DNA of 64,000 bases from Hormiphora californensis (Eukaryota > Ctenophora > Tentaculata > Cydippida > Pleurobrachiidae), in the NCBI GenBank assembly GCA_020137815.1, contig CM035357.1, positions 3,972,996-4,036,995 on the forward strand, given 5' to 3'. Numbering within the stretch: the stretch's first letter is position 1; the number at the start of each line of letters is the position of its first letter. Of the stretch, positions 35,001 to 55,984 are shown one piece after another. A model generated the notes under the pieces. It saw nothing but the letters and a program-made list of their open reading frames with translations. It ran no database searches and was not told the DNA's origin. Both the position numbers and the translations under genes were made by a program.

Positions 35001-37985
35001 TTAATTAAGTGACACATACACATTCTGAAGTACGGAGTGTTCATTTTGTTTCCTCATCTGCCCCCAAATTCCACTCACCTTCAACCACACATTTATCCCA
35101 ACAGACACAGACACCGCCCCGCTCAAGATCCACGAACTCATTTCAAAGGAGATGTAGTCCATGAAGAACCCAGCAACAAACATGCCCATGAACACGCTCA
35201 GGACCCACATGACGAGCCAATGGGAGGCCAGGGTGGACCGTTGGGTGGGGGAGAGTTTCCTCCGACAGGTTTCCGTCTGGGTCTGCTCCATGGTAGAGAG
35301 GGTGACACTGGTAGTAAAGGCGTCCCCTAAACCAATCAGAATGATGGCAGGGTAGCTGATGAAGGGGGAATTCTCGAACAGGAATGGGATGGAGGGTGAT
35401 GGGAAGAGTAGAAGCATGCCAAGGAGACTCAGGAGGCTTCCAACGAGGGAAATGGTGTTCAGGGAAAATAGCTTCTTCGCCGATAAGACACCTGTAATTA
35501 ATTATTAATATTACTTATCAATAACTGCCCGTTACTGCTGTTGACCGTTCATATGTTTTGAACATTCGATGTATGTAATGACCTCCCACACCCAGGACGT
35601 GTCGTCAACCCCCCTTCCCCGTTCGTTTAACTGACTAGTTGTATAGTATCCTTCTACGATTGACTCTTACCTGATACGACGAATCCAATTGCAATAGCGA
35701 TCGACTGGACAGAGATAAGGGTTGATGCAGTGGTGCTGTCAATGTCAAAGACATTCGTTAGGTAGGGGACTATCATGGCCAATGCAGCTCCTCCTGCCAT
35801 GTTGATATTGGCCTGGAAAATGGGGGAAATCATTGGGGGATAAACTGAGATTGAAACATAAATAAAATCAAGACAGAGTCTCAAAGCACTATTATACTCT
35901 GATCTCTATCTGAGCACACTGTCTGAGCACACTGTCTTGGCGCACGAACAGAGGGGTACGACATGCCCAACACACTGTCAGGAGAAGGCGGTGTATATTT
36001 GTTAAATATAAAGTCCATTAGTTAAAAAGATTTCTCAGCAATATACCTGGGCAACAAGAGGAAGATACGCCAAGAGTGATATCCTATCCTCCACCGTCCC
36101 AGTGGGAGATGTTTGTTCCACTATCAGCGTCTCATTCTCGCTTGTTTGTATTTTAACACCAAACTCAGAACTGATCGCAACGCGTCCTCTGGGCATGGTG
36201 AAATACCCCAGGACCGCAACTAGTGCGATCTGGACACCAATCGCTATGTAGGGCATGTGGTGGCCACTGTAGTTGTACAAGGCTGTTCCGACACCAGAGG
36301 ATATACTGCGTGAAGGGATAAAAAATCAGTTGATATATATGAAACAGACTGAATTCAAATTATAATTTATGTTTCAAAACATGAGTTTCACAACCAAGTA
36401 ATGGTGTGATATAAATTACATAATGGGTGTCTACTGACCTGTACCCAATGTAACACGCAGTTCCACATATCAAGCTGCATAGAAGCTGAAAGTGCTCTGG
36501 TAGCCACACTCTGATCGCCTCTACCATAGTCAGTCCCCACAGGTAGGACGCCACACCAGAGAGAAACCGCAGGAGAGCAGACACCACTGAGTAGACCACG
36601 TTGTGGGCTACACTGTCAGATAGAGCGTAGCAAAATAGTTTGAGGGAGGATGCGCACATGACTCCGAGGAGTATCATGTGAAGTGGGATGTTGTAGCCGT
36701 GGTGTAGCCTAGTAAAGAGAGGGTGGTTGTTAGGGTGGTTGTTAGGGAGGGTTGCAACAGGGCACATATATTGCTCAGTGTGTGATAGTCAGTGAGAGTG
36801 CGTCATTCTGGATTTCAACCTGGCTGATATTGAAGTAGAAATCTAGAAGTTCAGTGAATCATGCTATGATTTTGAGCGGGATGTTTGTCCTGTTCACTGC
36901 ATCTTCTGATAAAACTTAGTGAACATGACAAATGAGAGGTGTCATTCTAATGATATGATGAGTGTGTTGCAAACGACAACCATTGTTGTACTTGATTGTA
37001 TTTTACAGTAAACTCTTGATTTGCTGGGTTCAATTAATCTCTCTTGTACCTCTAACTGCCAAGGCTTTCCCAAATTTTCATAGATCATGATATTGACAAT
37101 TGTTTACCAAACTCTTATCTTCCTTGATCCTGTTTCGCCGCGGGTTTGAACTAAACAAGCCAAACCAAACCAAACCAAACCATAGTTCTCACGATCACAA
37201 GTCCGGTAAATCAAGGGTTTACTGCATTATTTACATGTGAACATGTCTAGAAAAAGTGAGACCATGCCATAATGTGAACACTGAGCGTTCGTGAGTGTGT
37301 GACATGTGCCCTGTCGCAAAATTTCAAGCAAAACTTGCAAGGATTTGTTCTATACCGGTGAAATACTCCGAGGAGAGGAGCTGCAACGTACCCGATTCCA
37401 ACACCTGGAAAGTGAGGGGAGGCGTACACTGGTCACCATTCCTTCCCCTACCGCCACGCCCCTCCCTACCGCCATACCCTGCCCCGCCCCGGTGTTATAG
37501 TAGCAGGGTGTAACTTATAGAATGAGTCTGGATCCCACGCATATATTTAGAGAAACTTAAGTTTCAATTGAACAAAGAGACATTTGTTACACCCTACTAC
37601 TAATAGTTTGTTAAGCTTCTCGACACTCGCACACACTCACATGCACTGGCAACTAGGGGACCACCCCGGCCCGATCTATCCCTCTCCAAAACCCCCTTTT
37701 CCAAAACCTTGGTTAGTAAAAGTTTCCCAAATTATCATGTAACTCGCAGGCAGCACACACGTAGCAGAAAAGAACAGCTCTTATATGCTTGAAGAATTTT
37801 GTCGCTACATGAAGGAGCAGCTAGTTGTGGGACGTATTGGGAACAAAATAACAGGACACTAGGACAGTCTGGGGATTGTTGAGATATGTAGGAATTAGGA
37901 AACTAGGGAAAGAGTCAAGGAAAAAGCCTAGACGGATAGAAAAGAAGCTCATGACTATTATGTTTACTGGCATTTTCGAAAATGG

Positions 37986-38076
<91 letters not shown>

Positions 38077-40754
38077 GAGAGAGATAGCACATTGTATAGC
38101 ATTGCATAGACACACACACACAACCATATCCCAATTTAAAATGCCCGGCCGGTTACATGAGGAATGCAAGCTTTATTTTGCTATGTTTGAGAGCTCTTAC
38201 CTGAGGCGACGATACCATAGACCACATTTGATATGTTCCGACCATTGAAGTGGAGTGCCAGAAAACCAGAATTCACCATGGAAACGCTAGAAAGCGATTG
38301 TGCAATCATCATCAGCACCATGGTAACCACCATCTGTCGGAATGCGGTGGAGGTGAGGCCCCATTTGTATTTGTACTGAATCACAGGAGGATATGATCCT
38401 GATCCCTGTTCCAAAGCCTGGATACCACACGCTGCTGTCTCGATAGGATTAATAGGGGGTGGTGGTTCGGCATCACCATAATCCTTAGTAATCGCCACAA
38501 CGGTTTCCTCAGAATTAGGGCCGGGTAGTTTGAATGGGAGAATCAACTCATCGTCACTACTGCTGACGCTGTCGCTCTTTTTCGGCTTCACCTGATCCTC
38601 CATCTCTATCACAGTGATATCGGGTTGTTTATCATCCTCTGCATACCATGTGTCAACTGCAGCTGCTGCTGCCGGAGCGACGACCTCGTGAGGCTTCCAT
38701 GTAGCTTCATCCTCTAGCGTGGTGACAGCCGGAGTCTGGTACCATGAGGATTCCGGGGGCGTTTCCGTGGCAACGGGGTTAGGATACCATGAAGATTCTG
38801 GGGGTGTTTCCGTGGCAACGGGGTTCGGGTACCATGAAGATTCTGGGGGTGTTTCCGTAGCAACGGGGTTAGGGTACCATGAGGATTCTGGGGGCGTTTC
38901 CGTGGCAACGGGGTTCGGGTACCATGAAGATTCTGGAGGTGTTTCCGTGGCAACGGGGTTCGGGTACCATGAAGATTCTGGGGGTGTTTCCGTAGCAACG
39001 GGGTTAGGGTACCACTCTGTAGGTTTCGTTTCAGGTTCAGGGGGAGGAGTTTCGTACCAGACTGGTTCTGGTTCGGCGGCTGCAATAGGATTTTGGTACC
39101 ATTCTGTCGTTTGTTCGGACTCAATTGATGGTGTTTGATACCATTGGTCAGACTTGATTTCAGGTTCTGTAACTGGAGGGGTTTGGTACCATTCAGGTGT
39201 CGCCTCGGTTTCAGTGTTAACTACAGGAGGGGTCTGGTACCATTGGCCACTTGGTTCACTCTCAGGGACAGAGCACCACTCAGCTGTTTTTTGTTCCGTA
39301 CTCTGGTACCACTCACCGGTCGGGGTTTGGAACCACTCCAAGGGTGCTGATTCTGGTTGCGTAACTACTGGAGTTTGGCACCACTCAGTGGCCACAGCTG
39401 CAGCAGGAGTGTGGCACTGTTCAATTTTAGGATCAGGTTCAGTGATCGGGGTTTCGTACCAATTAGTAGAGACTGGTTGATCTGTCTCAGCGATAACTGG
39501 AGCTCCATACCACTCCGAGTTCTCAGTAACAGGTACAGCGCTGCTCCACTGATCAGGTTCAGAAACTGGTACAACACTGCTCCACTCACCTACTGGTTCT
39601 GGTACCAGCGGAGTTGTATCGTACCACTCTGGAACTGCTGCCGGTGTTTCCTCTTGTGTAGGTGGCGGGGCTTCCACTGGAGTTTCGAACCAGTCTTTAG
39701 CAGCTGGAAGAGGGTCATCCTGATCAGGGACTTCGGTGGTCGGTAAAAGAGGTTCAGTGTACCACTCAGTTTTTAGTCCTTCCTCCCCATCTTCAGCAGT
39801 ATCGGGTGTGGGTGGTTCAACGGGTTCTGGGACTAGTGGTGTGGCGGTTAGGTACCATGATGGGTCATTACCTACTTCATCTTTCTCTCCAGCAGCAGAC
39901 CAGGGGCCCTCGGTAGTCTGATCTTTTTCCACTGTTTCAGGATTTGCCCAGATAGGCTCTAAGTAAGGTTGTTCGGGAAGGAGAGGCGTGTTTAGATCAG
40001 GTTGGGCTGGTATGGGCTGCTCTGGAACAACAAGGGATGATGATGTTGTTGTGTACCAGTCCTCCGTTGTAGAATGCTCCGTTGTTGTTGTTGGTGGTAG
40101 AAGTGGCGTTGTCAGCCAGTCGGAGCCTTCAATAACCGCTGCTGATGATGCAATGACAGGGGTTTCCACGCCATTGCACCAGGTCTTACTATCAGTTGTT
40201 GTTGATAGGGTGTCCTCCAGTAATGGTGGTACAGGGTTGGTAGTAGCATACCAGGCATTATCGGTGGACGGTTCACCATGCTCCGGTACCCACTGATCAG
40301 ATAGAGGAGTGGGTGTTATAGCTGGTGTCATAATAGTACTGTCCTCTCCAGATGTCTCGGCAAGATCCAGGGTATGGACAGGCTCAGGTTGTAGGACGGG
40401 TGCTGTGGAATACCACTCCGCGGTGGGTTGAGTATCATCAGTTCCTTCGTACCAATCCTTCTCCTCCTCCTTCTTCCATATTGCCTCCTCATCAGATGTT
40501 TGGTCTGGATCAATGTCAGGGATCGGTGTTGTTGTAGCACCATATATGGGCATCACGTGCTGCCCGATTGGTGTTGTATCCGGGTTGTTATACCACTCCT
40601 CACCAGCTGATGTTGCCGTGGTGATGGGTTCCGGGTTGTACCACGTGGTGTGATCCTCCTCGGTGTTGTTGTTGGAGGACTCCCCCGCCTTCCAGACGGA
40701 TTCTGAGGAGAGCAGGGGGACCGTGGTATGGGTGGGTGATCCAGCCATTGCCAT
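35001..40754 (-). CDS. MFS-type transporter with giant W-Y repeat N-terminal extension
   Basis: Coding exons in transcript order: 40754-38201, 37404-37356, 36708-36439, 36305-36047, 35812-35671, 35491-35001, all in phase. Exon 1 alone encodes about 850 residues. The first ~770 are Pro/Thr/Glu-rich and low-complexity, with a Trp-Tyr pair about every 15-25 residues (EWYQTP, EWYTTP, SWYPNP), including six exact 15-residue tandem units. A membrane domain then starts at QMVVTMVLMMIAQSL and continues through the later exons with about 12 hydrophobic segments (for example VGIGYVAAPLLGVF and YLWGLTMVEAIRVWLP). This fits a major facilitator fold, but I cannot name the substrate or subfamily. The extension should lie on the cytoplasmic side if the usual MFS topology holds. 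The stop at 35001 assumes exon 6 is read through a possible donor (AAG/GTGAGT) at about 35069. A 5' UTR intron probably ends at 40780 (TGTGTAG). Confidence 0.8.
37980..38090. repeat. (GA)n microsatellite in MFS intron 1
   Basis: About 90 bp of nearly pure GA dinucleotides lie just downstream (in transcript sense) of the large first coding exon of the MFS gene. Translations (RERE or LSLS) are not genes. Confidence 0.95.
38735..39010 (-). repeat. 45-bp coding minisatellite (~6 units)
   Basis: In-frame tandem units of 45 bp encode SSWYPNPVATETPPE six times with only synonymous or near-silent differences (GTGGCAACG/GTAGCAACG, GGGTT(A/C)). Flanking units are more diverged (WYQTP, WYETP). This looks like recent unequal exchange within an older W-Y repeat array, kept in frame. 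Confidence 0.95.
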
Positions 40755-40780
40755 AATTGGCGCTGCTGGCAAGCAGAACC

Positions 40781-45274
<4,494 letters not shown>

Positions 45275-45664
45275 GGTCACCACACACCAAAGTTAAAATT
45301 AAAATTAAAATTTGACGTTTTTGGTCATAACTCTGCCATTTCTTGGCAAAATTGCTTCCTTTTGGGCTCATTTGAAAGAGGGCATCGAGCCCGTTCTGAA
45401 GAGCTCAAGAAACTTAAAATCGGTGCAGAGTGCGCGGCGTTAAGGCGCATAGTGCGCGCGTTAAAATTTTAAAATTTTAACGCACACATTTTGCACTGTA
45501 ACGCGCGCACTTTGCGCAGATTTCAAGTTTCTTGAGCTGTTCAGGAACGGCTCGATGCCCTCTTTCCAACAAGCCCAAAATGAGGCAATTTTGCCAAGAA
45601 ATGGCAGAGTTATGAACAAAAACGTCAAATTTTAATTTTAATTTTAACTTTGGTGTGTGGTGAC
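45275..45664. mobile_element. 390-bp foldback element
   Basis: Inverted arms of about 190 bp begin GGTCACCACACACCAAAGTT and end with its reverse complement AACTTTGGTGTGTGGTGACC, meeting near 45470 in an AT-rich core (TTAAAATTTTAAAATTTTAA). The arms contain GTGCGCGCG segments. Arms are roughly 85-90 % alike by eye. No protein is encoded. Confidence 0.8.
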
Positions 45665-45772
45665 CCCAAGGACAATCAATTGGCAAACTGTCTGGCGGCG
45701 CCAACCCGTTCTGAGGCGCCGCCAGACAATTGACAAACGCTGCACTGCAGGCCCATCATATCTAAGGGGAAA

Positions 45773-46137
45773 CTCTAACTGAATGCACGCACAGTAATGG
45801 CGTCCCATCACTGGTAAAACTCTTGACATGTTCCTTGTCTGTCAGCTCTCACACCGGGCCGAAGGCCCGGTGCGAGCTTACGCGAGCTGACAAGTTAGTG
45901 CCGATAGACAGACTGCGTAGCATGGCAATAAAACTCTAATTGAATGGAAGGAATGATGGACAGAACGCACGACCATGTTCGTGTGTTTGTCATCGTGCGC
46001 TACGTAAACGACTTTTTTTGGCAAAATTTGTGGTAAATCCTGGCGCGCCCAGAGTGATGGCTCCCATTATCAGTGAGAGTTTTACCAGTGATGGGACGCC
46101 ATTACTGCGCGTGCATTCAGTTAGAGTTTCCCCTTAT
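45773..46137. mobile_element. 365-bp inverted-repeat element
   Basis: TIRs of about 60 bp (TAAGGGGAAACTCTAACTGA at the left, TCAGTTAGAGTTTCCCCTTA at the right) flank a unique spacer with its own hairpin (CACCGGGCCGAAGGCCCGGTG near 45852). The TA at both ends fits a TA target duplication. No transposase is seen. Confidence 0.75.
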
Positions 46138-47250
46138 GTAGCACAAACCTAGATAAGCTTAAGACGGCAAATTTTCATTTGCCGCAGACTTCGTCTAAAC
46201 GTCTAAACGGGTTTTGACCCAGAACACTATGTGGTCATGTCCGATAGGCTCGCGAGATCTAGTGATTTTGATAGAAAACGCGCAGTAGAGGCTCAATTTT
46301 GACCAAGATCCAACTCGTGCGCGTTTACGTGTAAAACCACGCGCGACAAGTGGCTTTTAGCATAAATGTCGCATTTAATACATGACCGCATCGGACCGGG
46401 TGCGATGGAAAGGTTGCATAGTAAATCTCTAGCCCCCTAGCTTTCTTTTGATACCAAAAATTTAGGTTGCGCTTTGAACAGAAGCCAGTTTTTGGCTATA
46501 GGACGATTTTTGATGCCGTGCTGTCCAAACCTGCGCACTTTCAGCCAAGTTATGGGTTGCAAAATGATCTTTAGACGATTGCCTACAACATGCTACACAA
46601 TTTCCAGGGTGTTGACAGCACACGCAAGCGTGCACGCTCCCTGAAAGCGCCTAACAAAATCGCGCAAAACCCCTCAAAACGGAGGATTCCTATCGGACAA
46701 ATGCGCGTTTTGACCACATAGTGCAGAAGGGCTTGAGACATACTTGGGATGGGTTCAGACGTCGTTGGAACGGCGTCTAGACGGGCTTGAGACGTACTTC
46801 TGAAGTTTTTTAAACAAACCAATTTCAAGGGGCCTCATCCGTTGGGCGCCGTCAGTCGTTACGATCTGGGTTGTTGAGTAAGGGAAGAGATCTGGGCCCA
46901 GGTGTTTGGAGAATTACAATTTACAGGTGCGTGCTGCCAAAAAAGTACCCTACACTAAAACGGCTCTAACCGCCAAACCACTCAACCGTTTTGGCTAATG
47001 TCAAGCTCTAACCCCAACCCAAACCCCAGCCCTAACCCTAAAAAACCGTGAGTGCTGACACTACAAACGCCCAGATTTTGAGGTTGGCCTCATCCGTCTT
47101 TAAAAATCTTTGAAACGTCTGAAAAACGGCGCGGAGCAGTGTCTGAAACGGTGTCTTACCGCGCCGGCGCAAATACTATTTAATGTGCTGCTTTTCGAGC
47201 CGCGCATGGCGCGCGCGAATATTTGACCAAGCAGGCAATCCGAAATTTAA
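46138..47250. other. Intergenic with degraded GC-rich repeats
   Basis: The stretch is rich in GCGCG and contains short repeated words (GAGACGTACTT, GCGTC) and CTAACCC-like text near 47010-47040 (AACCCCAACCCAAACCCCAG). That text resembles a few degenerate telomere-like units but is far too short and irregular to call. No gene is supported. Confidence 0.4.
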
Positions 47251-47403
47251 ATGAGGCCCCTCGGAAATGTTCAAGTCATGCACAATCAAGTCACGCCCAC
47301 CAATCCACAGCTCAGAAACGCGCGAAGCCCTCCGCGCGTTCTGAGCTGTGATTGGTGGGCGTGACTTGATTGTTGCATACTTGAACATTTCGAGGGGCCT
47401 CAT
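47251..47403. mobile_element. 153-bp hairpin MITE
   Basis: The arms ATGAGGCCCCTCGGAAATGT ... ACATTTCGAGGGGCCTCAT are near-perfect reverse complements meeting at GCGCGAAGCCCTCCGCGCG. The same arm sequence forms the right end of the next, longer element (49831-49942). Confidence 0.85.
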
Positions 47404-47989
47404 GAGACCCCTCGGAAATGTTTAAGCCATGCACAATCAAGTACAATACAATACAATACAAAATATAAATTTATAATCCGCTTTTCAACTTCCGTATTTA
47501 CGGCACAGCACAAGTTCTGGTGCTGGAAGGAATAAAGATCATCGCTTGGCGTCTCCTCTGAAATCCTCAGCAGCCCTCGCTCCAAAAGCGGCTAGCTTTA
47601 TAACAAACTTTCATCAACTACAACGTAAAACTATTTATTGAGTGGACAACCGCACGCTACGCCCCTGACGCTGTTAATGTCGGAAACGAAGTACGAGGGT
47701 GATAACCCTATGATAAAACAATTGAAAGGACAGTAGATAACTTTGTTTCTGAGTTACGGTTGAATTCGACTGATGATCCAACACGATGGTATCACCCAGC
47801 CAGTTTAATCAATGTTTAAACAGATCCAAACTGCACCTGATTCAACGTTAACCAACGACACGTAGCTTCGCCTTGCAAGCACTGGGGTTCTTATTACATT
47901 GTCTCAAGGACCGAACTACGAGTGAAACAATTGAGGCTACTTCGCGTATTTTCCTCTCCAGTATGAAACTTGCCCGAGCAACAATGAAC

Positions 47990-48545
47990 AATTTTAAAAC
48001 TGTTATCAGCGTGGAAACCTCGAGAAGCAGCGCGTGAATGCAAAGAAGACTTGACCGCCATCGTGTTAGCGTGATCGAGCTACAACAAACGGTTATCAAC
48101 CAACAGAACCAACAACTCAGTACAGTGACAGCATCGGTGCAGAAGGTGAAAGCCTACTCTACTGTTCTTGCACAGAATTGTGCTGCAACCTCCCCCAAAT
48201 TGGGAAAACTGCCACCTTACATCACCCTACTCCGTCCAACAGCCCGGAGAGAGAAGAACCTGGTTGTGTTTGGTCTTCCAGAATAACGGATAGAGTAGCT
48301 AAAACTACTTTGGACGAACTGTTTGAGGAATGCAAGAGAAACCAAGGTGACAACCACGAAACGCATCGGGGAAGAAACGAGAAGCGCCCTAGACCGCTCT
48401 TAGTATCACTGGGAAGAGATCGACTCTCCTGGCGCTGCTCAAAAAGCACGAAACCTCAAGGACTCCAAACAGTTTCGGCTGTTTATCTCTCTCCGGACCT
48501 AACGCCCTTGAACTGAAGAGGCAAAAAGTGCTCAGGTCCACTTTG
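47990..48545 (+). pseudogene. LINE ORF1-like fragment, forward copy
   Basis: Broken frames encode LDRHRVSVIELQQTVINQQN, KVKAYSTVLAQNCAA, REKNLVVFGLPE and AVYLSPDLTP. Coiled-coil, then NLVVFGLPE, then VYLSPDLTP in this order is typical of ORF1 proteins of non-LTR retrotransposons in invertebrates. At least two frame changes and stops interrupt it. No reverse transcriptase is nearby, so it is a dead fragment. Confidence 0.7.
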
Positions 48546-48883
48546 AAACGGTTACGATTAGAGATCCAGACGGCTGTTATTTCATCCGCAATAATGTTTC
48601 CAAGTGGGATAGTTCCCTACAAATTAACTATATTTATGCTCATGTTTTGTATCTGTACCACTTTTGAAAGTGAGGAGTGTGTAGAGCGTTGGCTAGTAGT
48701 GCATGCTCCAATATTTTACACTATAAAGTGGTATATATAAATGATTATATTACATTTACATTTACATTACATAGATTATGAAGTAATAGTTTATGTAGGG
48801 GACATTTAGATAGCGCTATCCTACTTGGATGATATTGTTTTTGATGTAGTACTTTCCGCCCGGGTCCTCTAAGCGGAGCTTTT

Positions 48884-49440
48884 TCAAGGGCTTTTCAAGG
48901 GCTTTTCAAGGGCTTTTCGCTCCTTAATTTGGATCGGTGTTAAATCTGGCGACAAGTAAACAGCTGCGAAATGTTCCGAGGTCTTGAGCTGTCGCGACTT
49001 TTTCAGCAGCGCCATAAGTGTTGCTCGTCTTTCAAATGAAACCACAAGTGGTCGAGGGCCCTTCTCGTTTTTCTCGCCGATACGTTTCATCGAATTAACT
49101 TTAGGTTTTTCGTTCAGCTCAGCAAACAAACCATCGACACTGGTCTTGGTCAGGCGGTCAGTTGTTTCAGGAATACCAAAAATAACGAGGTTTTTTATCC
49201 CTCTCGGACAATGGTGCGTGAGTTGGTTCTTGAGAAGATTTTCTCACCACTGGAGAGACTGCAGCACAGTTTTGAGCAAGTACAGTAGAGTAAGCTTTCA
49301 CCTTCTGCACTGAAGTTGTCATTGAACTGAGTTGTTCCTTTTGGCTGTTTATCAATGTTTGTTGCAGCTCGATCACCGTAACACGGTGGCGGTCAAGTTC
49401 TTCCTTGCCACTTACTCAACTGGTCTTCTAGTTTCCTCGT
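48884..49440 (-). pseudogene. LINE ORF1-like fragment, inverse copy
   Basis: On the minus strand the same order is found: VIELQQTLINSQKEQLSSMT, KVKAYSTVLAQNCAA, then (in another frame) LFAELNEKPKVNSMKRIGEK, GPRPLVVSFERRATLMALLK and AVYLSPDLTPIQIKERKAL. It is a diverged copy of the forward fragment. The opposed arrangement may derive from a twin-primed (5'-inverted) LINE insertion or from inverted duplication. Confidence 0.7.
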
Positions 49441-49942
49441 ACTACTAACCTCATCAAGGCTAAACATTGAACACTTCAGAAGTTTCACACCGGACAAAAA
49501 TGTTTTACACGTAGTGTCAATGATTTCCTCTTTAGATAAGGGCTTGAGAATACGTCTAAAGTGGTTGCATATATCGTCACCAGGTGAACCAAGTTTTGAC
49601 TCAGGGAATTGTTTGATAAAGTTGTAGCTATTCGTTACTTGTTGCTGTTCAAAAGTTATCTCTTCCGAGGTATCCTCGTAATCCATTCTCATAATTTCCA
49701 TAACTGGTCGTTCACTGCTTTTATCAATCGTACTCTCGTAGGGTTATCGCCCTCGTTGTCTTTCGTTCCCATCACTACCTAGAGGCTCACGCCTCAAATT
49801 AATTTGTTTAAAGTAGTGTTGAAAAGTTTGAAACGCCCACCAATCACAGTGCAGAACGCGCGAAGCACTCCGCGCGTTCTGAGCTGTGATTGGTGGGCGT
49901 GACTTGATTGTGCATGACTTGAACATTTCCGAGGGGCCTCAT

Positions 49943-50662
49943 TAAAAAAAACGCAATCCAAACTTCGCGTTCTCGTTGCAGGATTGCTGTTTTATTTTGT
50001 TCTCGTTGCAGGCCAGGAGGTTGAAAAGCGCTGCCTTATCCCGCAGCAGCGTTTGCTAAGCCGTGAGGGCGTGAGGCGGGAAACGTTCAAATGACAAATC
50101 AGAGGGTTTTGAGTTTCAGGCCCTAAATTAAACCGAAAAAGCTCCATTGTTGTTTCTTTTCAAAGAGAAGAAGGCTTCAAAACAGTCTCGATGAGAGATC
50201 GGAATGTAATCTAATGGCTCTCTTCAGTTCTCTAAATCATCCCTCTCTGTCAGCCATTCCTTTCTGTTATAGCATAGAGTCATAGACTTTTTGGCGTCCT
50301 ATTGCCACATTGACCCCTCTGTGTTGTCCTGTCAGAGCATTGGCCTGACCCTATTCTCATTACTTTCTCGTGCGCGATAACCATGTGGTCAGGGCATTGG
50401 CCTGACAGGTGTTGTCAGTTGTGTTTTTGTGTGTTATCTAGCCACTTGTGCACTGTGCATTACACTGCGGGATAGATCAAAACAGTGTGCAAATTCACCT
50501 CAATAACATGCTCCAGCTGTTGATACACGTCTGACCCGCCGCGACACAAAACTTGTATAGTGGCATTGTTAGTGGCATCTTTGCAAGACTAATAAGACTA
50601 TAAATAACCCCAATCTTTTAGGATGTAAAAGTGGAAACAACACACGAGATTTGATGTAAGAT
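49943..50662. promoter_or_regulatory. Upstream region of EF-hand gene, with small inverted-repeat element
   Basis: 50331-50411 is a small element: TGTCAGAGCATTGGCCTGAC at its left, GGTCAGGGCATTGGCCTGACA at its right. The same word pair occurs at about 3637, 15257, 32060 and 44639, each word being itself a near-palindrome. The rest holds no gene and should contain the promoter of the gene starting at 50663. Confidence 0.5.
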
Positions 50663-54910
<4,248 letters not shown>

Positions 54911-55137
54911 AAAACCCCACCTGGGTGATCCATGGTTACCATAGAAACTGCTCCGGGACAGAGTGACTTGACGTTACGCGCGCCGCCGAACACTCTTGAA
55001 GTGAATTCATCGCGCGAGAAAGCCGCGCATCGTGGGAAAATTCCCGGCAGATGCAGCTGCTTTCAGATTCTCCGGAAACTGTCACTGACACCGCTAGGCT
55101 AGCTAACCCAATACACAACTTCACGAACTCGAATGAA

Positions 55138-55984
55138 GGGGGGGGGGGGGGGGGGGGGGGGCCGGCTGAAGTTTTTGAAGTTTTTGAAGTCAACTTCAAA
55201 AACTTCAAAGAGAAACTTAGGGTGGAAAACTTCAAAAACTTCAAAAACTTCAAAAACTCATATCTCCTAAACCATTGGAGATAGGCCCTATGTTGCTTCA
55301 TAACTCGTATATAAACTTGCATATTCCGAACAAGATGCACCCCTTTAAAAAGCTTATAGTCACTCATAAACCATTAAAACTGGTCTAGCCCAAAAAAAGT
55401 CATGCGCACACACAAAATTATGAAAATATCCCATTATCCCTCGAATTAGATGAGGTGGAGACTTCATTTTGGCACGTACCCCCACTAACTCGAGGCCGCT
55501 GATGATTTTGGTGTCCATTTTTTTTTTTCACTACTCCCTTCATAAAAAATTTGCATTTTGTGAAACTGGCAAAAAGAGTGTGGCCCCAAAAAATTTTTTG
55601 AAAATTTACTTCATAATTTTTAAACACTTTCTTAACATTTTCTAGGCAATTTTTTGAGTTATAGAATGAAAATAAAATCTGTTTTTACAAAAAATTTAAA
55701 TTTTTTACACTAAATTGTGCCATGGATTTCATGGCTAGGAATCATTGTAAATATCCTAATTTGTGGTAGAAAAAGGGCAGACAAGGACGGATAACTTTGC
55801 CACAATATGTATTAAGCATGAAACTAACCTAAACAAGTATAATAATAGTCACTGATAGCATATAAAATTAGTTTAGAGTTTTTGAAGTTTTTGAAGTTTT
55901 TGAAGTCAACTTCAAAAACTTCAAAAACTCAAAAAGTAGGGTGGAAAACTTCAAACTTCAAAAACTTCAGCCGGCCCCCCCCCC
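55138..55984. mobile_element. 847-bp TIR element flanked by a 15-bp direct repeat
   Basis: The element starts with a run of about 24 G then CCGGCTGAAGTTTTTGAAG, and ends CTTCAAAAACTTCAGCCGG then a run of about 10 C. It is flanked by an identical 15-bp sequence ACGAACTCGAATGAA (55123-55137 and 55985-55999). Sub-terminal TTTTTGAAGTCAACTTCAAAAA hairpins occur in both ends. The middle (about 55290-55870) is AT-rich and not coding. Homopolymer G/C ends plus a 15-bp duplication do not match a DNA transposon superfamily I know. Confidence 0.8.

Larger units (their letters stand above)
47402..49942. mobile_element. ~2.5-kb TIR element with inverted LINE ORF1 fragments inside
   Basis: The left end ATGAGACCCCTCGGAAATGT and right end ACATTTCCGAGGGGCCTCAT are terminal inverted repeats shared with the adjacent 153-bp hairpin, which it abuts directly. 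The right end retains a full hairpin (49831-49942). Between them lie two diverged copies of a LINE ORF1-like segment facing each other (see separate entries). AAACTTTCATCAACTACAACG at about 47609 also occurs at about 25054 next to the coiled-coil gene, so part of the interior is dispersed. Confidence 0.6.

Noticed and set aside
37821-38169. Ser-Leu and Arg-Glu ORFs here and at 41557-42000, 42706-43139, 52348-52611
   Set aside because: Frames through (GA)n/(CT)n microsatellites, without family or splice support.
38719-40610. Plus-strand ORFs of 60-140 residues
   Set aside because: Shadows of the minus-strand W-Y repeat exon.
47005-47045. Telomere-like CCCTAA units
   Set aside because: Only a few irregular AACCC-type words; not a tandem telomeric array.
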